This document shows positions 36,014 through 48,715 of a stretch of DNA of 64,000 nt, one piece after another. The DNA comes from Sambucus nigra (lineage: Eukaryota > Streptophyta > Magnoliopsida > Dipsacales > Adoxaceae). A model generated the notes under the pieces. The model searched no databases. It worked only from the letters and a program-made list of their open reading frames with translations, and was not told the DNA's origin. Location: contig OX422214.1 in the NCBI GenBank assembly GCA_949130495.1, forward strand, positions 254,948,187-255,012,186. The letters run 5' to 3'. The translations under genes and the position numbers were made by a program. The number at the start of each line of letters is the position of its first letter. Positions within the stretch are counted from its first letter, which is position 1.

Positions 36014-39000
36014 TGTAACACCCCGCTCAAAATAATAACGGGTGGCCAGCCCTATACTATATTTAATCAGGAGTTTCAGATGGTCCCGTCTCAACATCAA
36101 CTGCCGGTACTATATAATATAGGACTAACTACCCGATATCATATAAGCGAGATGTTAAAATAATTTAAAACATACAACATACCACGACACAACACTATAA
36201 CACTACGAATAAAGGAAAGAAATATGCAGGAAAGAACTATGATAAACGAAATGCTAAAATAAAATGATATAATTAACTACAATAGAATATGATACAAAAA
36301 GTAGACTCGAATAAGCTGTCGGGTCACAGCAAATACAATAACTGGAATGGAATAAGTATAAACATATATATAAATATCCCTTGGGTACAAACCCGATATA
36401 CAACATGAATCCTACCTAGAATATTTTTTTCAAGGGAGGAAGCGACTACATTCTACATCCCGCAACAGTCCGCACCTGTCGCGGCTCCTAAGACTCTGAA
36501 TAGAAAGTCATCCGACATCCATGCGGTAGGACACCTGTAATAATATATATATATACAAGCAGGAGAGAAAAGTAAACGGGTCAGAGCCCGAGTTGTGAAA
36601 ATATTTATCAAGTGTGTTAACCGTGCATAATAAATATCGGTGCACTTATTTCATAATTAAAGTGGAATCGCACTCTCGTGGAACCCCAACTCGCCTCTCA
36701 TCTAGAGGCGCGCACCTATTCGCGTCCTCAAATTTTAGTTAAATTACCCCCATTTATTAGGACAACCTAACCTATCATAGGCCTAGCCTATACCCACGAG
36801 ATATACCTTCCTATCATAACCCAAGAATCCACCCCTTTTTCTAGACACAGTTAAGTATTGATTTTCAATCATAAGTGTCGTATTAGGCTTAGTGGATTCC
36901 GGTTTATACTTTAACCAATTATAATTTAATAAGTTACCCAATGTGCATTTGGGTTGAAACATAGGATTTAATTTCTAATTAATAAGCATGCAAAATTATT
37001 ATTGACACAACTTCCCTCCAACTTCAACGCTGCGCTGCGTTTCGTGCGTGGGGTGTCTCGCAAAGAGAAATCCAAACAAGGAACCACCCTGTTACACTAC
37101 TCCTTGTCAACGTCGATCCTGGAGATCCATCATGCCACACATAAATATCGACATAACTTCTCTCTACTCTCAACAATGTACTACATTTCGTGCGTGGTGT
37201 GCCTCGCAAAGAGAAATCCAAACAAGGAACCACCCCGTTACACTACTCTTTGACAATGTCGATCATAGAGATCCATAATGCCGTACATACCATAATTGGC
37301 AGAACTTTTCTCCAATTTCAACACTGCACTGCGTTTCATGCGTGGGGTGTCTCGCAAAGCGAAATCCAAACAAGGAACCACCCCGTTACAATACTCCTGG
37401 ACAATGTCGATCCTAGAGATCCATAATGCCATGTATACAATATTATACTACTACTACAACTAACATCTCCAATAATATCCTTGGGATGATGTAACCGAAA
37501 TATTCCTTAAATGTGATACATCAACCCCCATCAAACTAGTACACCATAATCATCCAAGATGTACTCCACAAAGATTCTATATCCTTTCATCTATAGGATA
37601 TATATAAATATATATATATAGGTATTTTATGCTCACCATATATATACATATACCAATCATCCATACCCATGACCAAGTGTACGTATCATATCTGATGTAC
37701 AATGGACATGCACATAATCCACCCGGCTATATATAGCGCCGATAAATTGCATTAATGCTATCATCTTCCTAGTGCCCGGCTCACATAGCAATACTGGGGC
37801 CACCATGGTGGGACTATACGACACCCATCTCGTGGTAAACTCACGCACACGACGCCCCGGGAAGCAGTCATAGCTCCTAACTGACAATGAGACGAAACAT
37901 ACCCACCACGTCTCATCCCAAAAATAAATATATATATCATATAATAACACACAGGACGACTATGACCTGGGGAATATCCACACCCTGCTTTCCTAGCCAT
38001 GATGCTCACCCTCTACGCGCGCAACTTCCCAATGATAGCATGAGCGGGGTATGCTTAACCAAATAAGTATATATATCATTCACATGCATAATATATATAC
38101 ATCCATATGATCCAATCATATAATTAAACATTAAACCATCATATACGGTTTAAGTATCCATACCACATATCTCCACAACATAAATATATCCATATTTTCA
38201 TATCTATATAGATATATAAACATATATTCACATATCTTTATATACAACTAATTCTCGTTCATAAGTATGAGATATATAAACTCGGCTATAAGTATACATA
38301 ATCCTCGATATACAAGCCGTCACCACAATTTCCTTTAAATTTTACCTCGATATGTGAATATAATCTCTCATTTGGAACATATTCAATCATTTTTCCTATG
38401 ATGAATAGTCTCCCAAAAATCATATGTATATATATACTTATATATACCACATTAAGGTTATCACCCAAAATTTGGTGTAGGAAACCATTACTATACATAC
38501 CATCTATATCCGAGAGCAAATCAATACCTCTAATACAAATTTTGACTAAAGGTATACACCTAACCAAAAGTCTACAAACCTCAACTTATTCCACTTTGTT
38601 TCAAGTGTTGGAATCCCATGTGATTATTTCCACCTAATTATGTGAAAACTATCCTAACTAGAATTATAGAACCTCATCTTCTAGTTGGTAGTACGATCCA
38701 ATTGTTCCCAAATTTTGCCTAAGGTTCCATTGTTCTTGCGATCCCTTACTCCTATCGCATTACCAATTGTTCCTTAATTTAAACATGTCTAAGGATTCGT
38801 GACCCCTCTCTCTCGTTAGTCCTCAATTATGACTTAATAGAATCCTATCGCTATAAGGATTCAATATGAATATCGGCCTATAATTTCCCAACATACCTTC
38901 TCAACTCTCCCTCTAAGAGTTATTAACCTCCCATCATATATATACTTACTTTTGGTCTATAATTAGGATACTCAACCCCATTGAGGGTTCTCACTATCTC

Positions 39001-40051
39001 CATAAACACACACAACTCCTATGCACACATATCTTATCCCAAACTATATCGAGAATTCCCATGATCCTAACATGTGAGAAACCCCTAATCAATCTCCACA
39101 CTTATATCTCTTACATCACAAGAGAAAACCCCAAACCAACAAACCTATCCCAAAAGGGTTTGAATTCACTAAAGAGAAAAATCCTCAAAATGCTCTGTTT
39201 CCGAATCGATTCGGCCCCTCCGAATCGATTTGGCCCAACAGCGAATCGATTCGGCCCATCCGAATCGAGTCGGTCCAAGGGACCTGAGAGTCTACAACCT
39301 TTCGAATCGATTCGGCCAGTTCAGAAAGCCACGAAAATGGTGATTTTCTACAAACCCAAATTCTCCAAAATTCAAGTTATACCTCTACTAGCCCTTAATC
39401 TTCAACCCCAACATGATTTCCAACATCAAAACTCATCCTACACCTACTCTCATCAATTTATATCCCTTAAAACCAATTAAAATCTTCAATTTCAAGATTT
39501 AAACTAAAATTAGGTTTTGATATTAATACCCAAAAACCAATTCTTTAACCCACTAATTATGAAATCAAATACACAAATAACTTATTTAGCAAGATTAAAC
39601 ACTTGCCTCATATTTGTAGAGGTTGAATCGTCCTCGATGTCGCATTTGGGCCGAAAATCTCCAAGCTTTCTTCCTCTCTTTCTCTTCTCTTCTTCTTTCA
39701 TTCTTCTTTCTCTTTCTTTAATTGAGAAGGCTTAATCCGTAAGCCTTTAAACCCCTTTAAAACAATAAACCCAATTTAAATGTTAATACACACTTTAAAT
39801 GACTCGTTTACTCCAATTCGAGCCAAATTGACTTAAAAATATTCCGGAGTCGAAATAAAACCCAATGACAGTCATTTTGACTATCTCGACCCTTCCGGGA
39901 TCGATGGTACCCTTAAAATCATCATCCAAAATACTTTACAATGTCCTATATTTTTGGACTTAAATTCCCAAATTTAAAATTCTCCGATTTAATTAAATTT
40001 TATTTTCCCAAAAATTTAATTTCTCAGTCTCCAAAGTCATGGGTTGTTACA
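36014..40051 (-). mobile_element. Minus-strand solo gypsy LTR (4038 bp), TSD GTTCC
   Basis: On the plus strand it runs TGTAACACCCC to GGGTTGTTACA and is flanked by GTTCC (36009-36013 and 40052-40056). Without it, the host LTR reads GGGGGTTCCTTGTTTGG, exactly the unit seen in other LTRs. Reading the minus strand, it has GAGGCAAGT (39601-39609), a CCGAATCGATTCGG palindrome cluster (39196-39318), three TCGCTTTGCGA-type units (37000-37440) and the CTCTGA hairpin (36577-36590). Confidence 0.95.
37000..37440 (-). repeat. Three tandem TCGCTTTGCGA-type units in the minus-strand LTR
   Basis: Three units of about 120-150 bp each read on the plus strand TGCGTTTCRTGCGTGGGGTG, TCTCGCAAAG, then CCAAACAAGGAACCACC and GTTACACTACTCC. 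Two of them have TCTTTGCGAG instead of CGCTTTGCGAG on the minus strand. Confidence 0.85.
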
Positions 40052-40387
40052 GTTCCTTGTTTGGATTTCGCTTTGCGAGACACCCCACGCACGAACTTAG
40101 TGCAGTGTTGAGAATGGAGGGAAGTTTAGCCCTTAGCACTTGGACTATCTGGGGTAGATAGGAGATGGCTTATTAGACTAGTTAGGCGGGATGGCTTGAC
40201 TAGGGTATGTTGTTAGGGTGCGTTAGGTGTGCACTATTAGAGGAGAGGTGAGGGGTATCTCATGGGAGTGCGATACCAAACTTAAATATGAGATAAAACT
40301 ATTTTTCTAAAAAAAATAAAGCATTTATGCACTTGCAAAATATTTTCAAATTCGGGCTCTGACCCGTTTATCTAATTTTCCTTTCTT

Positions 40388-40454
<67 letters not shown>

Positions 40455-40892
40455 TGTCCAGACACAGGGATGCCTAGATGACACTTCCTTCGAGTCAGAC
40501 GTCAGCTGCAGTAGCTGTGGATGCGTGCAGGTTTTGATAGCCGCTTCCATCCTTGTACTCTAGATAGGAGGTATTGTATAAACATTCGGGCCAATGGTCC
40601 AACTATTTTTATTTATTCTTTTATACGTCAATTCGATATGGTTGTATAATTTGAACCGAGTGTTCGGTTATTTTAATTTATTTTAGTTTCATTTGTGCAT
40701 TAACTTGTGGATGTTTTATTATAATTGTTTAAAAAAAGAGTAGTTAAGTAAAAGTTTTTAACGCTCGCCTAATAGGATAGTAGTAATTAAATGGATTTTT
40801 CGATAGTGATGCTAAGAATGATCCATATGTGACTCCTGTTTTAATCTGATATAGGAGTGATCGCCCGGTATCCTATTAGGTGGGTTGTTACA

Positions 40893-41392
40893 TACAAACC
40901 CCAAGCGGGTATCTTAGCAATTGTATTCAAAGTGATTTAAGGAGATAATTTAGATGAATTATTTTTTAACCTAATGGGTTTCTCCTACAATTATTACATC
41001 AAGCAAGGAGGAGAAAAACTCTTTTATCTTAACATTATTAAAGCAATTTTGTATTTCTTAAAACCGTCTAAAAATGTAAATTTTATTTTTATTTATATTA
41101 AACTAACATTTATTTTTTAAAACAATTTGTTTCAAAAAAATATTTTTTATATTAAAATAATGGTTTTGTAAACTCGTCGCATTTAATTGGGTCGACTGGC
41201 CCGGTTATTTTAATTTAATCATGTCCGTGTTCCTTTTTTATATAAAACATTGTTTTTCTAAATAAAAAATACAAATTTTTATAAAACAAAAAAAAATTTC
41301 AATTAAAAAAAACAAATAAAAAAAGGACCTTTCGCATTCGGTATGGAGGAGTCGGGAAGAGTAACACTCTAATATAAAACTAGAAAAATATT
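40893..41392. other. AT-rich intergenic sequence, no gene seen
   Basis: Poly(A)/poly(T)-rich sequence between the solo LTR and the pseudogene promoter. It contains the right-hand TACAA target duplication. Confidence 0.5.
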
Positions 41393-41466
41393 CGATTCCT
41401 CAAAATCAACTTTGGAATACCACACTAGGTGTTATATATAAAAAAAAAGAGAGAAAAAAGAAAAAC

Positions 41467-41527
<61 letters not shown>

Positions 41528-41756
41528 TGGTGTGCCTTTTCGTTTTGCAGTTAACCAAGGGTATAATTTAGGGGATTGGAAAGGTCGAGTAACTGTATCG
41601 TTAATTCAACGAAACTATTAAGGGGATTGGAAAGGTCGAGTACGATTCCTCAAAATCAACTTTGGAATACCACACTAGGTGTTATATATAAAACCTTTCC
41701 TCTCTCTCTATCTTTCTCTTGCCTTTTCATTCTGCAGGGATCAAACATTGTTCTCC
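41393..41756 (+). promoter_or_regulatory. Tandemly duplicated promoter and 5' leader of the glycosyltransferase pseudogene
   Basis: A 51-bp block containing GTGTTATATATAAA (TATA-like) occurs identically at 41393-41443 and 41643-41693. Each copy is followed by a CT-rich stretch and TGCCTTTTCRTTYTGCAG. In the first copy the CT stretch has grown to a (CT)n microsatellite (41468-41520). GGGGATTGGAAAGGTCGAGTA also occurs twice (41571 and 41622). The second copy sits just before the exon 1 ATG. Confidence 0.8.
41468..41520 (+). repeat. (CT)n microsatellite in the duplicated 5' leader
   Basis: An uninterrupted CT run in the first of two tandem promoter/leader copies. The second copy has only a short CT-rich stretch here. 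Confidence 0.95.
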
Positions 41757-41972
41757 ATGATACACAAAAAGATCAATCCCTCTAACTCACTTTTCACAAC
41801 CATGGAATCCGGTGTTGGAAACAACCACCACCAAGACCATGCCCACTTTTTATTTCGACTCAAAAATGGTGTTCAGATTTTATTTGTGACGGTTGTGCTT
41901 TTGTGGTTTGTTCTTTATCATTCTGCTTACCCGTTTCAGCTGCTCCCCACTTCCTTCAAAATCTCCTCTTAG
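41757..41972 (+). pseudogene. Exon 1: membrane anchor of the glycosyltransferase
   Basis: From ATG 41757 the frame gives a short hydrophilic N-terminus, a hydrophobic anchor at about residues 39-55 (VQILFVTVVLLWFVLYH) and SAYPFQLLP, which the family shows right after its anchor. A second ATG at 41802 has the better context (ACCATGG). The exon ends TCTTAG|GTAAGT, an ideal donor at 41973. If spliced there, the last codon is an in-frame TAG, i.e. a nonsense change at the very end of the exon. Confidence 0.8.
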
Positions 41973-42935
41973 GTAAGTTACTCATCCCTTTTTTTTACCT
42001 CATACTATTCAAAATTTGAAAAATGTAGAAGAAAAGTTCGGGAACAAAATAACAAAAATATATGTAATGTTATTCTTGTAACGTTTTGCTCTATAACTAA
42101 TAGGGCTGTAAAAATGTGACAATAACTCGACAAGAAAATGACACCAAATTGATATGATATTCGTGTCTTATTTTATGCTTTCACTCGTATTTTAAGGTCT
42201 TTTATATGGGTTGAGTTCGTTTGATTCTTGTTGTGCCGTATTGGATCCGAATGCAATTCAAAAACATAAAAGGCTGTTTGTCAAATCAATTCTAAAGCTT
42301 GTAATTGACCTTTCAAATTCATTTTCATGACTTTAAATTAAGATTTTCAAACGGACCAAATTGTCATTCATAATATTTTCAGTCGGCCAAACTGCAAAAA
42401 ACAAAAACTGAAATTCCAAAGTGAAGGAATACCTTTTTTTTCCTTATACTACGCAATGTACTCTAAAACCCCGAAAAAATAAACCTTGATGTATTTCTAA
42501 TTTGTTGAACCATCTGTGGCATAAACACTTCTTAAGGAAATATTTGTAACATGATACATAGTTTTGGGGGTTTTAGGACATCTAAGGGGTTGGTTATTTA
42601 CAAACAATTAGCAGTTCAAGGGATTTCTTACACGGTAGACTTCTCAATGTCCAAACATTAAGTTGTAGTTAGTACACATATGTGTAATTTATGTTTAGTT
42701 TTTAAATATAAGAATAATTATTAAAAAAATCTACTAATTATTCATCAAGAAAGAAAAAAACGGTTTTCAGTTAGTATTGTTGCAAAATCTGTCATAAATT
42801 AAAAACTCCCTTAAAGAGGCAATTTTGACGCAAGACAATGATTTTTTAATGACCCATCAAAATATTGCATTAGTTTTTTTTTCTTTTCTATTTCACTGTT
42901 TTTTACACAAATTATAACAAACTTAAAATTATATG

Positions 42936-43361
42936 TGTAACAACTCGTCCTTTTGGAGATGATTAAATTCCATATTTGGGTACACATTGACAATTTGGAG
43001 AATTTCCTGGAATTTTAAATTTTGGGATTTCTAAGGATTTAATGATTTTTGAGGGATGTTGTGATTTCTTTTGGGATTAAATAGGTCGAAGTATTTTAAT
43101 TATATGTCGCAGTTGAGTAAAGCGACAAAAAGATAAGATTTTGATTAGAAAACCCGCATTAAGTTATATGGGTTAGAATAGTGATTTGCGGTCAAGTACC
43201 TCGGATGGAAATTTTGACTGCGCCGTGAGTCTCGGAATGTCCGAGATAGTTGAAATAGAGTGTCCGATTGTCGAAATTGAGTTTCGGGGAATTTTGGAGT
43301 TAAAAGGGCTCGTAATTGAGTAAAGGAGTCGTTTTTGGGTTTTAAAAGGCTTAAACCCTTA
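42936..43361 (+). mobile_element. 5' fragment of a gypsy LTR in intron 1
   Basis: It begins TGTAACAACTCG and follows the first ~420 bp of the 33360 LTR closely (GTCCGAGATAGTTGAAATAG, GTTTCGGGGAATTTTGGAG, AAACCCTTATT). Similarity stops abruptly before the TATA/leader region. The rest of that LTR is missing. Confidence 0.85.
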
Positions 43362-44250
43362 TTCAAATTCATCTAATGATCGATATAATTCCCGAGGGAG
43401 AAGGATTCTCACACAAATGAAAGGCATTAAGGTGTTTCCTATAATAAAATAGGCGAAATGGTCAAGTGGCACAAGAAGTAATCACGAGTATAAGTCACAT
43501 TTCGATAGGGGAATAAGTAAGTTACATGTAATTATTTATTTGATACTTGGTGCCCTTTTGACAAATTTGGCCCCAACTTTTTAAATTCTTACATGATAAC
43601 ACCCCTAAAATAACAAGAATACCTAGAAAAACAAAAATAAAACCTAGAAAATATTAATTTGTAATTCTAAACCGTAACAAAATACAAAATTGGTCATATA
43701 AATAAAATAGATTCATATTTATTAAAACATATAAATTAAAATCCAACTTGCAATAATTTTGACGCACGTGGTGTGTCGATAATGCAATGCCCAACCCTAG
43801 GTGTGAGAGAGGATGTGTTGTTGGTACTCTGACATGTCATAGTGATGAGACATTAGTTAACTATGACACGCATTATGTCATAACCTCGACATGAACCGTG
43901 TTGTAGGCCCAGGTAAATTTAGTTCAAAATTAGAATAGTGCATCTGCCACATTCATCCTTATCTGTCCCTATATCTCTAAATAATAGTAAAATGTTCTTG
44001 TGAGGACCTATCTTTACTCGTTAAAGTGAACATTTTTGTTCAAAAGTTTGTAACACTTTGGGGCAGGCCATGGGTGGAGTTAATGTGCTCGTATGAATTC
44101 CCTAATTTCTTCAACCGAATCGAGTAGATAACTTAGTCTCGATTTCTAAAATTTGTTTTGAGGATACCTTTTACCGTATAACCAAAAGAAGGGGGATTGG
44201 GAGAAAACACTTATATTCACATTATTATGGTTGAAGTTGAATAACACAGA
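43362..44250. other. Intron 1 sequence, no feature recognised
   Basis: No coding frame. Around 43830-43885 there are short inverted ATGACATGTCATAG/CTATGACACG-type repeats. ACAGA at 44246-44250 is the target duplication of the next LTR. Confidence 0.4.
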
Positions 44251-47200
44251 TGTAACAACCCAAATTTTTGAATGACTATTTTATATTATTTTGCCCGATG
44301 GGCTAATTTTATAAAATAGGGGATGTTGGAGTAAATATTATTTCCCGTAATATTAAGGGATAATATTTACTATGTTTTGTCTATTTACCGTATGAAAAGG
44401 TAAATAGCATCATGTTGTGTATTATTGAGTCATTATATTTAAAAATGACGGTTATGACTCATATTAAATTTGGAGTATAATTAATAAAATAAAATGAATA
44501 GAGAACCTAAAATTTGTTCACGTTATCCCGAATGCCAAAATAGGGGGTGCGGTTGTTTTTAGAATAGTCGAGATAGTCGTAATAAGTGCCACGTTGTATT
44601 TTTGGAGTTTCGGGCACTTTTGGGGTGTTATGACTCAATTATGCAGATAAGAGTCATTTTAGTGGTGTATTAGAAATTAAAGTGGGGAATTATGTTTTAA
44701 AACCCGTATAAGTTCCCTCACCCCTCTTATTTTCTCATTTCCTTTTCATGTTAGAAGCCAAGAGAGAGAGAGAAGAGAGAGTTTGGAGAAATGGAGAAAA
44801 AGGGAGAAAATGGAAGATTTGAGCCGGAATTCATCTCTACCGGAAGAGGATCAGAGACTACGAACCTCGAGGCAAGTTTCTTACTTGCTAGATATTGATT
44901 TAATGTGATAAATTTGCATGTATAGTTAATTTTGGAGGTTTAAACCATAAATGGGTTTTTGGTTGATTTTGGTGTTAAATCCTTAAATCTTGTAGATTGT
45001 GTGGTTTGAGGTTATTATATGGGTTTCTTTTGGTGTATAATTGTTGGGGTAATGTTGTTAGTGGAGGTGAATGAAGAAAGTATAGGATTATGGGTTTTAG
45101 GGTTCGGTTTTGGCTTTGAAGAAGAAGGGTTTTTCGTGGATCTGATAGGCGCGATCGACCGCGATCCCAGGACCGGTCGACCGGTCATGCCAAAACGAGC
45201 TTACTGCTTTCTTTGGTAGGCAAAATCCTTAAGGGGCGGTCGACCGCGGTCCCCTTACCGGTCGACCGGTCCCCTATTTTTCACTCTTATTTTCTTTAGT
45301 TTCTTCTAGCTTCTTTAATTTATGATAGGAGCTTAGGAACCTTCCTTTGGGAAGTACTTAAGAGTTCTAGAGGGTTGTTATGGGTAGACTAATGTCCTAG
45401 GATAAAATTGGATGATTGGGATTACCCCGAGGGCTAGTTGTTTAGGTTAATGTCCGTATAAAATTGGGGATTAACCGAAAGATAAAAATTGGAGGTAAAA
45501 TGCGAAAGTTGAGACTCTTGGGAGATACTCCTTGAAGGAGGTTTACTTTGAGGCTTTACGCAATTTTATGAACTCTTGGAGACTTGTTTGAGGATTATGG
45601 TACTTCGGGTCTTAAGTATTGATAAAAATATGACACTAAGAATAAGCAAAACATATGATAATATGTGGTATTAATGAGTAAGTACAAATGATTTTGAGAA
45701 TGTAAAAGTGGAAGTTTTCAATAGGAAAAGTAATGATTTTCATAAGTGTTAACTTATGGTTACACACCTCCCTAAATCGCTATCATAAGAAACGTTTCGT
45801 ACGTGGGGTGAAGCCCCCTGACTAATGAACGCAGGGTGGATATAGTCCCTAGGCCATATGGGCATTTATTATACTGCGCTGGTTAGGAGATTTTGGGTGT
45901 GGTCTTGACTTTCCCGCAGGCAATATGGCCGCTTCCCGACGTTGGTAGGTTCCCAGGTTGTCTTGTATAGATAGGCCCTAGAAGATGATAGCCATTTAGG
46001 GGCGCGTCCAGTGGGGAAACCCGGAGGGACGGTCTTAGATTATTAAAGCAATTCATGATAATGAATTGGCTTTAATTACATTTCCTGGATGGAAGAAAGG
46101 AAATGGGATATACGGTACAAAAGTATTTTTATGCTAATAAAAATGACTTTTGATTTACACTTCCTGGATGGAAGAAGGGAAGTGGGATTTTATGAAAAAG
46201 GTTAAAGCATTTTTATGTTAATAAAACTTGCTTTAAAAATGTATTCTTCCTCGATGGAAGAAAGGAAATAAAATTGGTAAAGAAATTGTATATATGAGAT
46301 TAATTGGTAAACATTTGATAAAATGTTGTACCATTTATGTATATTCCTAAGAAAGAAATAGGAATGGTACATAAAGTGTTATGAGATTTAAATGATAAAC
46401 ATTTGATAAAATGTTGTACCATATATATATATATATATATTCCTAAAGAAAGAATTTGGAATTCTGTTTTTAGATGGTAAATGGATTTACTTTTATTTCC
46501 GTGAGTAGCTGTAGATGATATGCACACACTTACACATATATCAATTATGTGCTTAAGGTCTAATGGATCTCAACGATCAACCTTGCCTAAGTAGTAGTGT
46601 ATCGGGGGGGTTCCTTGTTTGGATTTCGCTTTGCGAGACATCCCACGCATGAATAGGGCATAATGTTGAGACTGGGGAGAAGTTAGCCCTTAGTACTAGG
46701 GTTAACTAGTTCATCATCATGATATTATGTTAGGTTGCTTTTAGACTGAGAGGTGAGAAATATTATTATTAATTGCGAGAGAAATACGCACTTAATTGTC
46801 ATGCATTCTAGTCACATGGGAATCATATCAACCCGGGGCCTGACCCGTATCTATATTTCTTTGTTTCCGAATATATTCCTTGCCGTACAGGTGCTATGCC
46901 GCAGGGACACCCGTATTTACATTTCCATTCCACTTGTTATGGAGCTACAACATATTGCGGATGTTGTAGGTTACTAGTATTAGACGTTTCTTTCTATTGT
47001 ACACTAGTTATGTTCAGTATATTTATTCGGGCGTGTTTTTCCCAAGGTATTGCACTCATTCATTATATTGTAAATACTGAAATGTAATACTCGGTGTAAT
47101 TATTTGTATTGGTCTGTTCACCGACAGCTTATTTGGTGATGTATATTATATTGTCACTCTTTATTCATCGATTTTTTTGATATCCACCGTTTTTACTAAT

Positions 47201-47390
47201 GGGATTGTCTAAGTGTTTTCTTTTATTTTCAAAATTTTAAATTTGAAAATCCGTTTTCTAAAATGATTGGTGGTTATCTCATACTATTATTTTAAATCGA
47301 CAGTGATGCTGAGAATGGACCATCTATGATTCCTGTGATTATTAGACTATTGGGTTGGCCACCTCCTATTTTACTAGGCGGGTTGTCACA
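44251..47390 (+). mobile_element. Solo gypsy LTR (3140 bp) in intron 1, TSD ACAGA
   Basis: It runs TGTAACAACCC to GGGTTGTCACA and is flanked by ACAGA (44246-44250 and 47391-47395). It contains GAGGCAAGT (44869-44877) in a perfect GCAAGT-TTCTT-ACTTGC hairpin, a GGTCGACC palindrome cluster (45149-45274), one TCGCTTTGCGA unit (about 46600-46650), a variant CGGG-GCCTGA-CCCG hairpin (46834-46847) and the downstream GGTGCTA..GGACACC hairpin. It has the same orientation as the gene. Confidence 0.95.
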
Positions 47391-48120
47391 ACAGAGTCTT
47401 TCAAGAGAGTTTCTCGGTGTATTGATACCCACACATACATGTAGATCGAGGATTTAGTAAACCATAACTCATGATGAAAGTAGTTTACATCGGACTTAGC
47501 CGTCTGTAAGGATATGATCCACATCAAATTATATATATAAGTGGATATTCTATGAAATCTCATGAACTTTCAAAACAAATGTAACTATTCTTCTAATATA
47601 TCAACTCTGAAAAAGATAGTTTGAACTATTTTCATCAATTGTAACCTCTTTCACTTGTATTACTATAAAACATTATTTAGTGACAAAAGAAAGAACATTT
47701 GTACTTATACAACAAGGGGTAACCTATTTTTTTTCTTCCTTTTAAAGCGGGCAAGTAAGAAATGTTCTCCATTAATATCAGAAAATTGCGAAGCATGTTT
47801 GAGATTTGGGTTAATTATTCACATTAGTTACAGAAAGAAAACCCCAACAAGTTAATAAATGAGAAAAATAAGTAGTGGTCCATATAAAACCAATCAAATA
47901 CACGCTTAATTTATAGTAAAATTCGCAACACAAAATTTTATGTGACAATGTCTGAAACCTTCTTAATTTGCACAACCATCCTCCACTTCTTTATTCATTT
48001 CTCCTAGTATTTCAGAATGAACTAACTTAACAACAAAATAAAAAAAATCACACTCTTCAAGTTTTCACTTTTCATTTCAACTAATGAACTTTTTTGTTGT
48101 TTCTTACTTTATGAGTGTAG
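47391..48120. other. 3' part of intron 1
   Basis: AT-rich intron sequence after the ACAGA duplication. It ends TTTATGAGTGTAG at the exon 2 acceptor. No other feature is seen. Confidence 0.6.
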
Positions 48121-48480
48121 AAAGATATTGTGTTGGAAGGAGTATTGAGAAACTCATCGATGGCAGATAAAACAGTGATTCTCACAAGATTAAACGGCGC
48201 ATGGGCTGAACCAAACTCTATATTTGATCTGTTTTTGGAGGGATTTAAAATTGGGAACAATACACAAAGGTTTTTGAATCATTTGGTGGTTATAGCGTTA
48301 GATGACAAGGCATATAATCGTTGCATAGCAATACACCCACATTGTTATGATCTTAGTAGCAATGACATTGATTTTTCAGAGGAGACACATTTTATGAGCC
48401 GTGAATATTTGAAGATGATGTGGAGAAGGATTGACTTTTTACGTATGGTTCTTGATTTGGGATACAACTTCATTTTTACT
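48121..48480 (+). pseudogene. Exon 2: first half of the glycosyltransferase catalytic domain
   Basis: 120 intact codons beginning KDIVLEGVLRNSSMADKTVI. They contain the family blocks LNGAWAEPNSIFDLFLEGF, NHLVVIALDDKAYNRC and MMWRRIDFLRMVLDLGYNF. The acceptor is GTGTAG|AAA at 48120/48121; the donor is TTTACT|GTATTT at 48480/48481, a weak but usable GT. The exon ends just before the DxD motif, which starts exon 3. No stop or frameshift is present. Confidence 0.92.
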
Positions 48481-48715
48481 GTATTTTAACTCCCTTTCGC
48501 TAGCATTTTTCACACAGTTTAAATGACATAATGATATGTTTTCATTCAACCCAATGACATGACAATGATATGTCAGTAACACAATTTAATTGAGAGATAT
48601 ATTCATGACACGTTATTGTGTTAGAAAATTGTAATCCGAAGAATTATTGAAGGGTTCATGACTAACGAATTTTGAATGAACATAACGATTTGAGCTTAGA
48701 ATGGTTCATTGTGTA

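Larger units (their letters stand above)
33360..40892 (+). mobile_element. Solo gypsy LTR (about 3490 bp) with TSD TACAA, split by a nested LTR
   Basis: It begins TGTAACAACCC at 33360 and ends GGGTTGTTACA at 40892. TACAA flanks both sides (33355-33359 and 40893-40897), so this is a complete solo LTR. It holds a TATA box (33793-33800), a purine-rich leader, GAGGCAAGT (33940-33948), a GATCGATCGATC palindrome cluster (34269-34309), an 18-G run (35992-36009), the CTCTGA hairpin (40353-40366), a (TA)n tract (40391-40453) and the GGTGTCC/GGATGCC hairpin. A minus-strand solo LTR occupies 36014-40051. Confidence 0.95.
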
